From: Henckelia pumila
Taxonomy: Eukaryota > Streptophyta > Magnoliopsida > Lamiales > Gesneriaceae
NCBI RefSeq assembly: GCF_033568475.1
Contig: NC_133122.1
Span: 8,114,324-8,178,323, forward strand
Length of the DNA: 64,000 nt
Direction of reading: 5' to 3'
Shown here: positions 23,998-35,253 of the stretch, one piece after another
How positions within the stretch are numbered: position 1 is the first letter of the stretch
How the letters are laid out: each line of letters begins with the position of its first letter
Notes under the pieces: model-generated
Told to the model about the DNA's origin: nothing
What the model saw: the letters and a program-made list of their open reading frames with translations, nothing else
Databases searched by the model: none
Position numbers and translations under genes: made by a program

Positions 23998-26900
23998 TGA
24001 AACGACCCTAACCTCTATGCTTTATTTAATTTAAAGGAAATTACGGATTTATAAAAATTTTGCCATGACTTGTTTGCAAAGCAAACAAGCCATCTTAACC
24101 CAGTCAGCAGTTCAAGTAAGGAAAAGCAACTGACGTAAAACTTAAGTGCGTTAAACATAAACATGCAATCCTAGTAACCACCTCCCGGTTACAGCATAAA
24201 GTAAACTAAGGAATTTAAAAGAGTGCGTTAAACATAAACATGCATAGGTGATGGCATACTACAAATCATCAACTGTAGCACAGGGAATACACATCCTGGC
24301 TAAAAACACTGTAAGTACTCAAATAACTCTTCATTATTACATAACAGAGTAAATATGCGGAAAACTTAAACATGCAATAGCGACGGTCATTGGGCTTCGC
24401 ACTACCAGTGGCCTCAACCCAGTGGATCCTGCCCCTCCATCGCCTCAACATAAAACTCATCACCTGCAATCAAACAAGCGTAGTGAGTCTAAAGACTCAA
24501 CAAGCATAAACAGTTGAATATCAAGGTTTAAAAATAGATGATGCTTTACTCAAACTATGATACTTAGTATACTTTTGAACTTTAACTGTAAATATGCATG
24601 AAACTAGAGTGTATAGGAAACATGCATTGATGAACTCACGTTATAGAAGACTTTCAACTTTCTTGACATAAACCTCATGCTTTACTTAACCTCATACTTT
24701 TCTTAACCTCATGCATGACTGACTGACATCAACGTAAGACGAGTCAAACTGAAACTTTAAACTTTAACTTTTAAACTTCTCTTTTCTTTTTCCTCTTAGA
24801 AATCAGTTCCTTGATTTGTGACCCTCTGTTTCGATCATGATCATGGCTGCAGTGCACTATGCCGGCAAGACGACGAGATTTCTCCCGACGAACTTAACCC
24901 CTCTGTGGCAAGGAGACCGAGATTGCTCCCGATCCCACATTGCCCCTCTATGACAAGGAGACCGAGATTGCTCCCGATCCCACATTGCCCCTCTGTGGGT
25001 AGGGTAGACAAGATGTCTCTTGCTCCCTACCTAAACCTCTGTAACCTCTTGGTGAGTAGACCGAGGCATCCCCCGGCCTAACATCACCCCTCTTTGTCAC
25101 AAACAAATCACTTCATTCAAAAACATTTACTTTAAGACTCGACTCACATCTTTTTAATCATGCATACATGAAAAGACCTCCTTTCACTTTATTTTTCTCA
25201 AGAACATGCCATATGCACACGAACATGCAACCTTTAAGATATGAGACTCAACTCAATTATGCATTGGCATGCAAGACTCAAAGAGACTTTCTTTAAATTT
25301 TTCTTTGGCATCAAGAATAAAACTCACACACACGAACGTGCAACTTCAAGAATGAGACTCGACTCCATTGCATGTGAGAACGATGAACGAGTGGCTGCCC
25401 CTAACCCTCAAGACTTTACTCTTTTGCCAAAGTCCTAACTTTTTAACTTAGACCAAGCAAGAAAACTGAAAAACCCTTTTTCTCACTCATGCCTTAACCA
25501 AAACCCGTCCCGCTTGAACCGACACATTCCTAACTCTTAAAATTTACCATATGACCAGGTTTCAACTTCCTTTGACCTCTTATACAAAATGCCAAACAAC
25601 CCATCCCGGACAGCCCACTTTTGACTATAAATTTCTGCACCGACACTTAAACTTCAAAAATTCATAACTTATTGAATACTTATCCGAATTAAGCCCATTT
25701 TATACCGACACGACCGCAACGTCATGAACTAAACTTAGGACAAAACAGAATCGACACAGACCTCGACCAGGAAACTGCCCTGCCCCGAATTCAGACTGCC
25801 CTGACCAAACTAGACACCTCAAATGCCCTACTAGTTTGTGAAACCTTCACCAATCATGCACCCTTGCTTCTAAGACCACTCCAATCCATCAAACACACTT
25901 AAAACCATCTCTTAGGACTTACATCAAACACTTGGGCAGCCCACTTCTTCACTTCGACATCACATATCAAAATTTACATGATTTTGCACCAAAAAGTGGC
26001 AACCTCAAGAGCAAACAATCAAGACCAATGCAATACATCAAAATGCTTCAAACACACTTCATTTCCATCCCTTACACATGTAAATTTTCGAAAATAGGGC
26101 ACACCAATTTTTGGAAATTCGAAATTTACTTCATTCATGCAAAATGACTTAAGCTTTCCAACACAACTCACCATTTATCAACTTAAAACTCAATCTAATG
26201 CATAAATTCGAAAATCCCACATAAAAATCTAAAATTCCAGAAATGTATCAAGTCATACATGCTAAAAATCATAGTCATTTCGAAATTTAAAAAGAAGCTA
26301 GGAGCAAATACATAATAGCTTGATTGAAAGCCCAAGAAAAGTCTACACTTGCCTTCCAATCTTTTACCAAGAGAATTCGAAAATAAAAGGGAGAAGAGGG
26401 CTGGACACAATCTAAACTCCAAGCTAAGCTCCTTGTGAAGCTTCTCCGGTGGTGTAGGCGGCGGTGGGAGGCGGCGCCGGCGGCTAGAGGTGGAAGAGAG
26501 GGGTTGGCCGAGAGGGAGCTCCAAGAAGAGAGGAAGGGGACGGCTCTAGAGTTTAGGAGGGGATAGGGTTTTAATTTTTGTGTTATAAAATGTTTGAGTG
26601 AGAAATAATGAGAGTGAAAATGTGTGTGTAGTGTTTTAAAGTTGCTTTTGTACTATTAAAAGTACTACTTGTACTATTACAACTTTTTACCTCCAACTTT
26701 TTCACCTTTAAAAACTCCTAAGTTTAAAATTTTCAACTCTCAACATTTTTAATTAAAATTACACTAGCCCGGATTTAATAAAACCCTATTTTATGGAAAG
26801 TCTAGGAATAAATCCAAGAAAATAATAAATTTGCTTTTCGACCCCTTAAAAGTTTAAAATTTACATTTTTGGCCAAAATCCCCTTTTTCTTCTAACTTAA

Positions 26901-27579
26901 AATCTTAAAAAAAAACGAAAGTCTTGATAATATACCACCGAAGCCCACCATCGTCGCCTGCCGGGACAGAAACTCACTAAACTAACAATTCAAGGAATTT
27001 TATTCAAATAAATCAAGCAATGATATCTTTAACTAAAACTTAAACAATTAACTTTAAGAAATTAAAAACATACATACTGAAAATAAATTTTAGGCATGAA
27101 TATTTAAATCATGGAAATTCCAGGCACTACATAAACACTAACTTAGAAATTAAAATCAACAATTTAAATATTTTGATGTCGGGACAATAATTAAGATTTT
27201 TAAATAATAAGCAGAGCGATTAAAATAATTTAAACAAACTAGACAAACGATTAAAAGTCATTTAAATAAACGCACTAACGGCATAAAAACCTTTAAAATG
27301 ATTTAGACAGATAACGACTTAAAAATAATTAAGCTAAACATTTAAAATCATTTAAATGAATAAACTAAGAAATTAAAATAATTTAAATAAGAAAGCTTAA
27401 ATCTTTACAATACTTAAAACAAGTAAGCTGCACGATAAAAATCATTTGAATAAAGAAACTGAAACAATAAAAACATAACTCACATAAATAATTTAAATCA
27501 ATTAAAATTAAAGATAATGATCTTAATATTTATTAAATTAATGAATGCGATTTAGTAGATTGGATTACAGGTACTACAA
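23998..27579 (-). repeat. Gypsy-C LTR E (5' LTR)
   Basis: Near-identical partner of LTR D. The differences noticed are an extra GT in a GT run near 26622, one A fewer in an A run near 24530, and substitutions near 24780, 25286 and 25321. Such similarity over 3.58 kb indicates a recent insertion. Confidence 0.92.
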
Positions 27580-27584
27580 CGATC
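27580..27584. repeat. Target-site duplication (right) of Gypsy-C
   Basis: CGATC, matching 17082-17086. Gypsy-A gag continues directly after it. Confidence 0.75.
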
Positions 27585-28616
27585 GCTTCCCTCCGTAGCC
27601 TGCTCCTGAGACAGAGAAAATACCTGCCCTTGAGTCTGTGGACGGTAACCAGAAGAACTCTGTGGTGCTGTCTGCTGACGTGGAAAAGTAGAAGCCTGAG
27701 ATCCAACCTGTGATCCCGATCCACTAGCAGAACCCATACGCTGAGGACAATCTCTCCGCAGATATCCCTGCTCACCACAAATATAACAAGCACCAGTAGC
27801 CTTCCCACCACAGTGGCTGCAAAATTCCTCCTTCTTCTTCTTCTTCCCAAAATGGAAAGTACCTCGTGAACCACGAGAACCAGACAAAGTAGTAGGAGTA
27901 GAAGAAGACATAGGTCCAGATTGCACAACAGATTGAGCCCTAGGCCCAAGAGATCCACTAGGCTGTCCTGACATCTTCAATAGTGCCCGCCTATTGCTAT
28001 TCTCCACTTGACGACAACGGTTCACCAAAGTCTCATAAGATGTCGGATTATCACAGACGACAACTTGTGAGTAGATATCTTGATTCAGGCCTTGCAGAAA
28101 GATATCATATTTGGACGCATCACTGTCATTGATATGAGGACTAAAAGGTAGCAGATCAAGAAATCGTTGCTGATATTGATCAATAGTCATTGATCCTTGC
28201 CTCAGAGTCAGCAACTCCATAGATCATGTCTGACGAACAGCTGGAGGAAAATATAGTTTCTGAAACTACTGACAGAAATCCCCCCAAGTCACCTGTCCTC
28301 TCTCAGTACGTGCCTGAGTAGCCTTGACATCCCACCATAAGCGTGCCCTATCTTCTAGAACAAATTCTAGAACTTCCAGCTTCTGCTCCTCAGTGCACTC
28401 GAAAGCTCGAAAAGCACTCTCGAGTTTAGACATCCAACCTCTTGCCTGTTCAGGATTCTCGCCTCCCACCAAGGGTTTCGGTCCTACTTGCATGAACTTA
28501 TTGATAGAGTAACGACGTCTACCCTCATGAGGACGATGTCAATCATCCTGATGGTGATGGTGACGATGATGATGACCACTTCCCTGGCCAACACTACCGT
28601 GACTCTCGTCAGCCAT
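27580..28616 (-). pseudogene. Gypsy-A gag
   Basis: Starts at an ATG (28616) followed by an unusual His-rich stretch, GHHHRHHHHQDD. The core includes ARGWMSKLESAFRAFEC, DRARLWWDVKA, LTLRQGSMTIDQY and the capsid-like FLQGLNQDIYSQV. The zinc knuckle is CYICGEQGYLRRDC, with Tyr where His is usual. The tail is Ser/Gln/Gly-rich. Stops: TGA at 28539-28541, a TAG near 28266 and a TGA near 28225. Two of these are CGA-to-TGA type. The 3' end is cut by Gypsy-C; protease follows at 17086. Confidence 0.88.
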
Positions 28617-28710
28617 ATCCTGAAAAGAATTGCACATTAAAATCCCAAATGCGCAATAATTACTTAAGACTAGAGTAAATCCCAAGTACTAATTTCCAAA
28701 ATCTATGCAT

Positions 28711-28722
28711 GCTCTGATACCA
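28711..28722 (-). other. Primer-binding site of Gypsy-A
   Basis: gctctgatacca, complement of the initiator-Met tRNA site TGGTATCAGAGC, four bases inside the 5' LTR. The leader to the gag ATG is under 100 bp. Confidence 0.88.
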
Positions 28723-28726
28723 AAAA

Positions 28727-30320
28727 TGTAGTGACCCAGCATGGAATCACCTACTAACTGGCAACTAATAGCATGCATTAAACTTAATACAGCAAAATTT
28801 TTAAACCGAGTAAAAACGTGCGAAAACATAATCCATACTTTACATAACAGCTTAGTAAAACATATCCATGCTTAAATCTGTAGTGATACAACCATATTGA
28901 AATGCTTAAAATAAACTGTCTAAAACATTTATACAGCTAAACAAATCATGCTGTATAAAATCCCCTGAAAAGCTTTGGCTCCCTAATCCTGCCTCGAGCT
29001 ACCGGCTCCGTCCATCCTGCGACCTGCCCCGTGGAATGGGTGTCCAAGATAACAACTAGGACGTGAGCGCTAATGCCCAGTACATAAACATGAGTAAACA
29101 TATGTATATGATGCATGCAACATGATGACTGGTAAAGGGTCATCTGAAAAGTCATGCTCAGTACCGGTGCCACATGAGTGCTGCCACCGCACGGATCAAC
29201 CTCTGGGTGCAACCACACTCGTCTAGTATACCAGAGTAGTCAGACATACATGTCCCCGCCATCGCGGTACTCTCAGTGACAGACTATCGAGTATAAAGCT
29301 GAGCGGCTCTATAATCAGATATAACAAGATATAGGCTCAACGTGTATGTGTACATGATATATGAATATATAAAACGGTAAAACATACATCATGCCACATA
29401 ATAATGCCAAATAAATGCAACATATAAACATGTATACTCGCTGGCAATCTCAGTCAATGTGTATGTACCTAACACCGAAGTCTGAACTAAGCTGGAAAAA
29501 GACAACCCCTAGCTGTCCTAGGTCAACTCCCGACCCGACCTGGTCTCAAGCCCGACCCAACCCGACCTGGCCTCTTGGTTCAACCCCGAGCTCTTCTTTC
29601 CCGAGCTCCCGAGCTACTATTTCCCGAACTCCCGAGCTACTCTTTCTCGAGCAGAAATATGAAGTGAGATGGAAGTGGTGTGTCAATATCTGAACTCTCA
29701 ACTCCTATTTATAGGGAATGGGCTGGGACAGGTGTCAAACGCATGCGTGATATCTTGACCTTTGGCAGGACACTAAGCATTCAACTTTTGAGCTCTTGAC
29801 ACCTAGCATGTCAACTCATGCATTGATTCTGGTTTCGCCACGCAACATTCCCGACCCGACCACAATGTTTCTTCCTATGTCCAAACACTAGCTTGACCAA
29901 GCACTTCACTTTCCTGAGCACCCTAGGACCCGACCCGAGCCATGCTTTTCCTTGACCGAGCCCCTTGTGTCCGAACCCTCCCTTGGTTCACCATGACCGA
30001 CCCGAGCCCCAAGGAAACATCCGAGCTCAAACCAAGCTCCATGCCCGAGCTAAATCCACCTCAATGCCCGAGCCCTAGCTCAATGCCCGAGCCCTAGTGC
30101 CATGCCCGAGCCCTAGCCAAAGCCACACACACATGGCCAAGCTCTTGATGCTCAACCATGTCCGACCCGAGCCACTCATGACCAACCCGAGCCCATGGTC
30201 AAATCCATCAAACCCTAGCTCATTCTCATACCATGTGTTTTTGATCTTGACTTGTTTAATTAGTAACCATTAATCATGTTTAACATATTATTATCTTAAA
30301 ATGGAATCTGGGTTACTACA
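28727..30320 (-). repeat. 5' LTR of Gypsy-A
   Basis: 1594 bp, TGTAGTGACCC to GGTTACTACA. The block at about 29920-30200 has many CCCGAGC motifs. A putative promoter would read on the minus strand. Short open frames inside are not supported as genes. Right flank begins atatg, which would be the target duplication if the left end were visible. Confidence 0.9.
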
Positions 30321-30837
30321 ATATGGCAGCCGCATGCACTTGAGGATGATGATGGTGCGAGGGGGTGATCGGCGCTGTTCCAGGCAGCGGCGGTTGATTG
30401 CCCGAGATGGTGGCCGTCGTTGGTGGGGCGGCAGCAGTAATGATGAAGGTGGCGGACTATGGTGGTGGTGATGAACCTGGACTACGGGCATAGATGCATG
30501 TACATACATATACACATAAATGATACATTTTGCGATATAAATAATTGTTGCTAACGTGTACGATGTTGTTACTTTTATTTATTGAGTCGATTTATGCTTT
30601 GACATGATCTCCCAAATCATGAATTTTTAACATCTTAAATCTGTAAATTTAGATCATGTGACTCAAACATATGATTTTGTTTGTTCAGAACTTTTAGAAT
30701 TTTCCCTCGATACTTGAGGAGGAAATATTTCAATCCTTTTTCATATATAAAATATGATGTAGATTCAAAATGTAGACACAATAAGTTGGAGTCAAGAGAA
30801 TTTAATGTTAACAATTCTCGCATGGTGTCTCTATGAG
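30321..30837. other. Unclassified DNA between Gypsy-A and the tandem array
   Basis: Not repeated elsewhere in the window. The first 200 bases are GC-rich with GGTGGTG runs; the rest is AT-rich. A His/Pro/Arg-rich minus frame (30291-30515) crosses the Gypsy-A LTR border and is probably chance. This may be residual host DNA in which Gypsy-A and the array both landed. No gene recognised. Confidence 0.5.
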
Positions 30838-33784
30838 TGTAGCACCAAGAACTTCTAAAATTTGAAAATCATGCCTAAAATTATTTTTAGTATTTATATT
30901 TTTATTTCTTGAAGTTAATTGTTTAAGTTTTAGTTAAAGATAGAATTGTTCGATTTATTTGGATTAAATGCCTTGAATTGTTTGGTCTAGTAAGTTTCTG
31001 TCCCGGCAGGCGACGACGGTGGGCTTCGGTGGTTTATTTTCAAGATTTTTAATTTTAAGATTTTAAGTTAGAGGTAAAAGGGGGGTTTTGGCCAAAAATG
31101 CAAATTTTGAATTTTTAGGGGTCAAAAAGCAATTTTATCATTTTCTTGGGTTATTTCCTAAATTTTTCATAAAATAGGATTTTATTAACTCCGGGTTAGT
31201 GGAATTTCAATCAAAATGTTGTGAGTTGAAATTTTAAATTTAGAAGTTTGAAAATAGCAAAAAGTTTGAGGTAAAAAGTTTTAATAGTACAAGTAGTACT
31301 TTTGCTAGTACAAGTGGAATTTTAAAACACTACACACAATACACACAATACACTAAACTTTTAACTTACACTATCATTTTTAAAACATTACAATAAAAAG
31401 AAAATCAAGACTCAACCAAAACCTCTCCCCAAAATCCTAACCTAGCCGCCTCCTCCCCTCTCCCTTGAAGAAGACCGCTCGCCGCCGCCAGCCACCCGTC
31501 CGCCGCCGCCTGCCGCCGTTCCCAGCCGCCGTAGAAGCCCCTAGGTGCTTAGCTTGGTGTGTTGGTTGAAATCCCACCTTCTTCTCCTCTCCTTGATTTC
31601 GAGTTCTAGGTATTTTTGGTAAAGGCAAGTGTAGCTACTCCTTTGGGCTCACATTCAAGCAATATCTACCCCCACCCTTATGATTTCTTGCAATATTTTC
31701 GAGAATGCATGTTGTTAGAAGGTTAGGGTTTCGAATTTTTCATGTTTAGGGGCTGATTTTTTCTAAATATGTTAGGGAGTTGAGTTTATGTGGATTAATG
31801 TTGAGTATATGTGCATTGACATGGAATTAATTGAGTGTCCTTGCCAAAATTCGAAATTTCAGATTGTATATGGACCTAATTTTCGAAATGTTGCATGTGT
31901 AGGGGCTGAAATTTATTTGATGTTGAAGTATTTAATGGTCTTGCATTGGTCTTGATTGATTGTTCAACATTTTGGAGTTTTGATGGTTAAATCTTGTTGT
32001 TCTTGTTATGTGTTGTGAAAGTGTGGATTGAGTGAGCCCAAGTGTTTGGGAAAAGTCCTAAGAGAAGGTATTGGAGGTGTTTGGGTGTTTGGTGTGGAGA
32101 TAAGTTGAGGGAAGTGGCTAAGTGTTTGAATTGTTGGAAATGGGAAGGTGAGAAGTGCAGGGCAGTACTGTTCGGGGCAGGGCAGGTCTGGTCTGAGGTC
32201 TGGGCAGGGTTTGGTCTGAACCATAGTAAAGTTCGTGTCGTTGTGGTCGCGTCGACATAAAATGGTCTCGAATCGGATAAGAATTGAGTGAGTTATGGAT
32301 TTTACAAAATTGGGTGCAAGTGCAGATTTTTCCTTTGAATAGGGGCTGTCCGATTTTTGTGTTTTGTAAATTTGCTCTTTTGATCTTTTGATGATACCAC
32401 CTATTCCTTGGGATGATTTGGAGTGTTTGTTGAGTGTCGGTTCAAGCGGGACGGGTTTTGGATAAGGCATGACAAAGTTAAGGGCTTTTCGGTTTACTTG
32501 CTCGAGTTAAGTCAAGTTTGAGGATTTTGTTGAGTAAGTTGTCTTCTTTGGACTTAAGGGCAGCCACTCATCCACCTTAAACTCACATTTTCGAGTCGAG
32601 TCTCATGTCTTAAAGATTGCTTATTCGTGTGCATTTGACGTGTTCTTGAGTTTAATAAAGAAAAAGGAAGTTTACTTGTTTGCATGCCATTTAATGTATG
32701 AGTTGAGTCTTTATAAATGAAAAAGGAAAAGAAAGCAAATATTTTTGAATGAAGTGATCTGTTTGTGACAAGAGGGGTGTTGCTAGGCCGGGGGATGCCT
32801 CGGTCTACTCACCAAGAGGTTATAGAGGTTAGGCAAGGAGCAAGAGACATCTTGTTTACCCTTGCCACAGAGGGGCAATGTGGGATCGGGAGGCATCTCG
32901 ATCTCCTTGCCATAGAGGGGTTAAGTTCGTCGGGAGAAATCTCGTCGTCTTGCCGGCATAGTGCACTGCAGCCATGATCATGATCGAAACAGAGGGTCAC
33001 AAATCAGGGATCGGATTTCTAAGAGAAAAAAGTAAAGAAAAGTTTAAAAGTTAAAGTTTTGCAATTTTAGTTGACTCGTTTTGCATAGATGTCAGTCTTT
33101 CAGTTATGCATGAGTCTAAGTTGAATGTTATGAAAGTTAAAGTTTATCATAGTGTGAGTTCATTAATGCATGATTTCTATATCTTTCTAGTTCATGCATA
33201 TTACAGTTTAAGTTGAGTTTTTGCATCTCGTATTTTAAACCCTTGTTATTATCCTAGTTATGCTTGTTGAGTCTTTAGACTCACTATGCTTGAATGTTTG
33301 CAGGTGAGGATTTTGTGGAGGAGACGGAGGGGCGTGATCTACTGGGATGAGGCCATCGGTAGTGCAAGGCCCAGTGACCGTTGCTTCCTTTTAGTTTATG
33401 TTTTTCCGCACAGTTATCGAATTTGTAATAATGAAGTATTATTTGAGATCTTGTAGTATTTATAGCCAGGATGTGCATTCCCTGTGCTACAGCTTATGTT
33501 TTGAAGTACGTTTTCCGCTTTTGCAAGTTTATGATTATCGTTGGAATTAATTTTAAATGCTTTAGTTTACTTTATGCTGTAACCGGGAGGTGGTTACTAG
33601 GATTGCATGTTTATGTTTAACGCACTTAAGTTTTGAAGTCAATTTTCTTTCCTTATTTAAATTGCTGTTTGAGTCTTGATGGCTTATTTGTTTTACAAAT
33701 AGGTCATGGCAAATTTTTTTTAAAAATCCGTAATTTTCCTTTATTTTAATTATGGTCTAGTAGCGAGTAGTTAGGGTCGTTTCA
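30838..33784 (+). repeat. Array LTR F
   Basis: 2947 bp. It is the most diverged of the four (for example TTATTTTTAGTAT where the others have TTATTTGGAGTAT). It has a Pro/Arg-codon-like GC block near 31450-31530, the 45-bp-type repeats near 32770-32965, palindrome CATGATCATG near 32978 and inverted repeat GAGTCTTTAGACTC at 33270-33283. Confidence 0.95.
32765..32968. repeat. Degenerate ~45-50-bp tandem repeat inside array LTR F
   Basis: About four units starting GAGGGG or GAGGTT, with a core GGGATCGGGAGGCATCTCG and an end CTCCTTGCCA. The same block lies in LTRs G (about 40585-40785), H (48400-48600) and I (56215-56415), and as about five units in the Gypsy-C LTRs. Confidence 0.7.
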
Positions 33785-33786
33785 GT

Positions 33787-33798
33787 TGGTATCAGAGC
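33787..33798 (+). other. Primer-binding site, array unit 1
   Basis: TGGTATCAGAGC, two bases after LTR F; initiator-Met tRNA type. The leader that follows (CGGTCTTGGTTTGGGC and on) is shared with Gypsy-C. Confidence 0.92.
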
Positions 33799-34002
33799 AC
33801 GGTCTTGGTTTGGGCTGAGCCTACTGCCGGTTGCTGAAACTCAGGGGATCTCGCCTCAAAGTCTGTAAGATTTAAGTTTAATGTCTCTATCTGTTTAAGT
33901 TTTGATGTATTAGTTTCTTGAGTTATTGAGAAGTTTAAATTTGAAGTAAAAATATTTTCTAAGGCATGAAATTTGAATGTTGGATTTTCTCAATGCGTTT
34001 AG

Positions 34003-35052
34003 ATGGCTCGTCGTCATGATCCACGTGCAGTTACGCCTCCACCGCCTCCACCGGCGCTGTAGGTGGATATAGGAGGGCAGGTGCTAGTAGGATTGGCTCG
34101 TATCCTCGAGCGTCATGTGGATGCTCCTGTTGCTAGATCGGAGACTACTTATGAGCAGTTTCGGAAGATGAATCCGAAGGACTTCGCTGGCACCACTGAT
34201 CCGTTGATAGCGGAGGGTTTGATCCGCTCCCTTGAGGTGATCTTTTGCTATATGCAGATGGGAGATCCAGATAGAGTGAGATGTGCTGTGTTTCTCCTCC
34301 AGGATGATGCCGCCCTCTGGTGGGAGGGTATGGAGAAGATTGTGAACCCAGCTACTCTACCTTGGGCTGAGTTCAAGAAGTTGTTCTTTGAGTAGTACTT
34401 TACTGCTGATGTGAGAGCCCTTTTGAAGACGGAGTTTATGAGCTTGAGGCAGGGTGATCTGTCGGTAGCCCAGTTCGTGGTGAAGTTTGAGAGAGGCTGC
34501 CATTTCGTGCCGTTGATTGGAGATGATGAGAAAGAGAAGCTGGAGCACTTTCTAGTAGGGCTTCGACCTACCATCCGTAGGGATGTGCTGATGGCTGAGC
34601 CATCTGATTATGCTTCAGCACTGAGGCGTGCCTTGAGGTCCGAGCAGACGCTGAGAGATATTAGCGCGGAGGCGCATGGCAAGAGGCCCTTCCCTCATCA
34701 GGGCCACTCTCAGCAGCAGCAGCATGGCAAGAAGCCGTATCATGGGCCCCCGAGACAGCAGGGACAGCAGGCACCGCAGGGGCGTCAGGCCCAGAGACAG
34801 GTTCCTCCCAAGGCTGGGGAGAAGCCTATTTGTCAGTTTTGCCATCGTCCGCATTTTGGGAAGTGTTTGAAGGATGCTGGAGTTTGCTTCAAGTGCAAGA
34901 AGCCAGGACATATGTCTACCCATTGTCCAGAGCTGAGGAGGCCCGTGCAGGGCAGAGTGTTCGTGATGGAGGCCGAGCAGGCCGACCCAGACACTACTCT
35001 TCTCACAGGTAATATCTTAACTTTTGGGTTAGAGCAGTTAAAGATTTGTTGA
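34003..35052 (+). pseudogene. Array gag, unit 1: two premature stops
   Basis: Same frame and length as the intact unit-3 gag, but codon 20 is TAG (CAG in unit 3) and codon 131 is TAG (AAG in unit 3). The first break is a C-to-T change in a CAG context; Pro19 is also Leu by a CCG-to-CTG change. The rest, including the zinc knuckle CFKCKKPGHMSTHC, is conserved. It cannot make full Gag; pol of the same unit is intact. Confidence 0.92.
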
Positions 35053-35253
35053 TGCATGCGACTCTAAATCTTTGCTTGTTTGAGGTTTTACTCTAGTAAC
35101 TTGTTGCATGCCTTAGGACCTTTGACTGTTTAGCATGAATAGTATCTTGTTTGGGAATTGCTGAATTAGAATGAGCCTAAGTAGAACTCGTGGTTTTAAC
35201 TTCAACCTTTCGTCGTTGTAACTACTGCTATGCATGTAGGATTGTTGTGGCAG
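35009..35253 (+). other. Intron-like gag-pol spacer, unit 1
   Basis: Gag is in one frame and stops at 35052; pol is in another and is open only from 35181, with a TAA at 35178. Simple frameshifting therefore cannot join them. Two GT-AG pairs restore frame: donor AG|GTAATAT at 35009 with acceptor GGCAG at 35253 (245 nt), or donor GG|GTTAGA at 35028 with acceptor TGTAG at 35239 (212 nt). Each joins gag to the protease just before [11 protein letters not shown]. The segment is T-rich, as plant introns are. Splicing is inferred, not shown. Confidence 0.6.

Larger units (their letters stand above)
17087..27579 (-). mobile_element. Gypsy-C: long-LTR, non-autonomous Ty3/gypsy element
   Basis: LTRs of about 3.58 kb at 17087-20667 and 23998-27579 are almost identical by eye; only a handful of single-base or short-repeat differences were noticed. 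They flank a 3.3 kb interior with a primer site, a polypurine end and decayed pol traces but no gag or pol frame. CGATC flanks both ends, showing clean insertion into Gypsy-A near the gag/protease junction. The primer-site leader matches the tandem array family (33785-33870) at all but a few of about 85 positions. A young element without proteins implies replication in trans. Confidence 0.9.
1..30320 (-). mobile_element. Gypsy-A: old, decayed Ty3/gypsy chromovirus carrying two nested insertions
   Basis: The two ends share an LTR. Sequence 1-517 matches about 29805-30320, and both end in ggttactaca. Read on the minus strand, the order is 5' LTR, primer site, gag, protease, RT, RNase H, integrase, chromodomain-like end, polypurine tract, 3' LTR, which is Ty3/gypsy order. 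The body is split by a copia complex (3268-16307) and by a long-LTR Ty3 element (17087-27579). All three coding pieces carry stops or frameshifts, so the element is dead. The left LTR is cut by the window start, so the outer target-site duplication cannot be checked. Family-level call is firm; a chromovirus lineage is likely from the integrase C-terminus. Confidence 0.9.

Noticed and set aside
35052-35190. Ribosomal frameshifting or stop readthrough as the gag-pol link
   Set aside because: The gag stop and the start of the open pol frame are 128 nt apart with a pol-frame TAA at 35178, so a single frameshift or readthrough cannot connect them.
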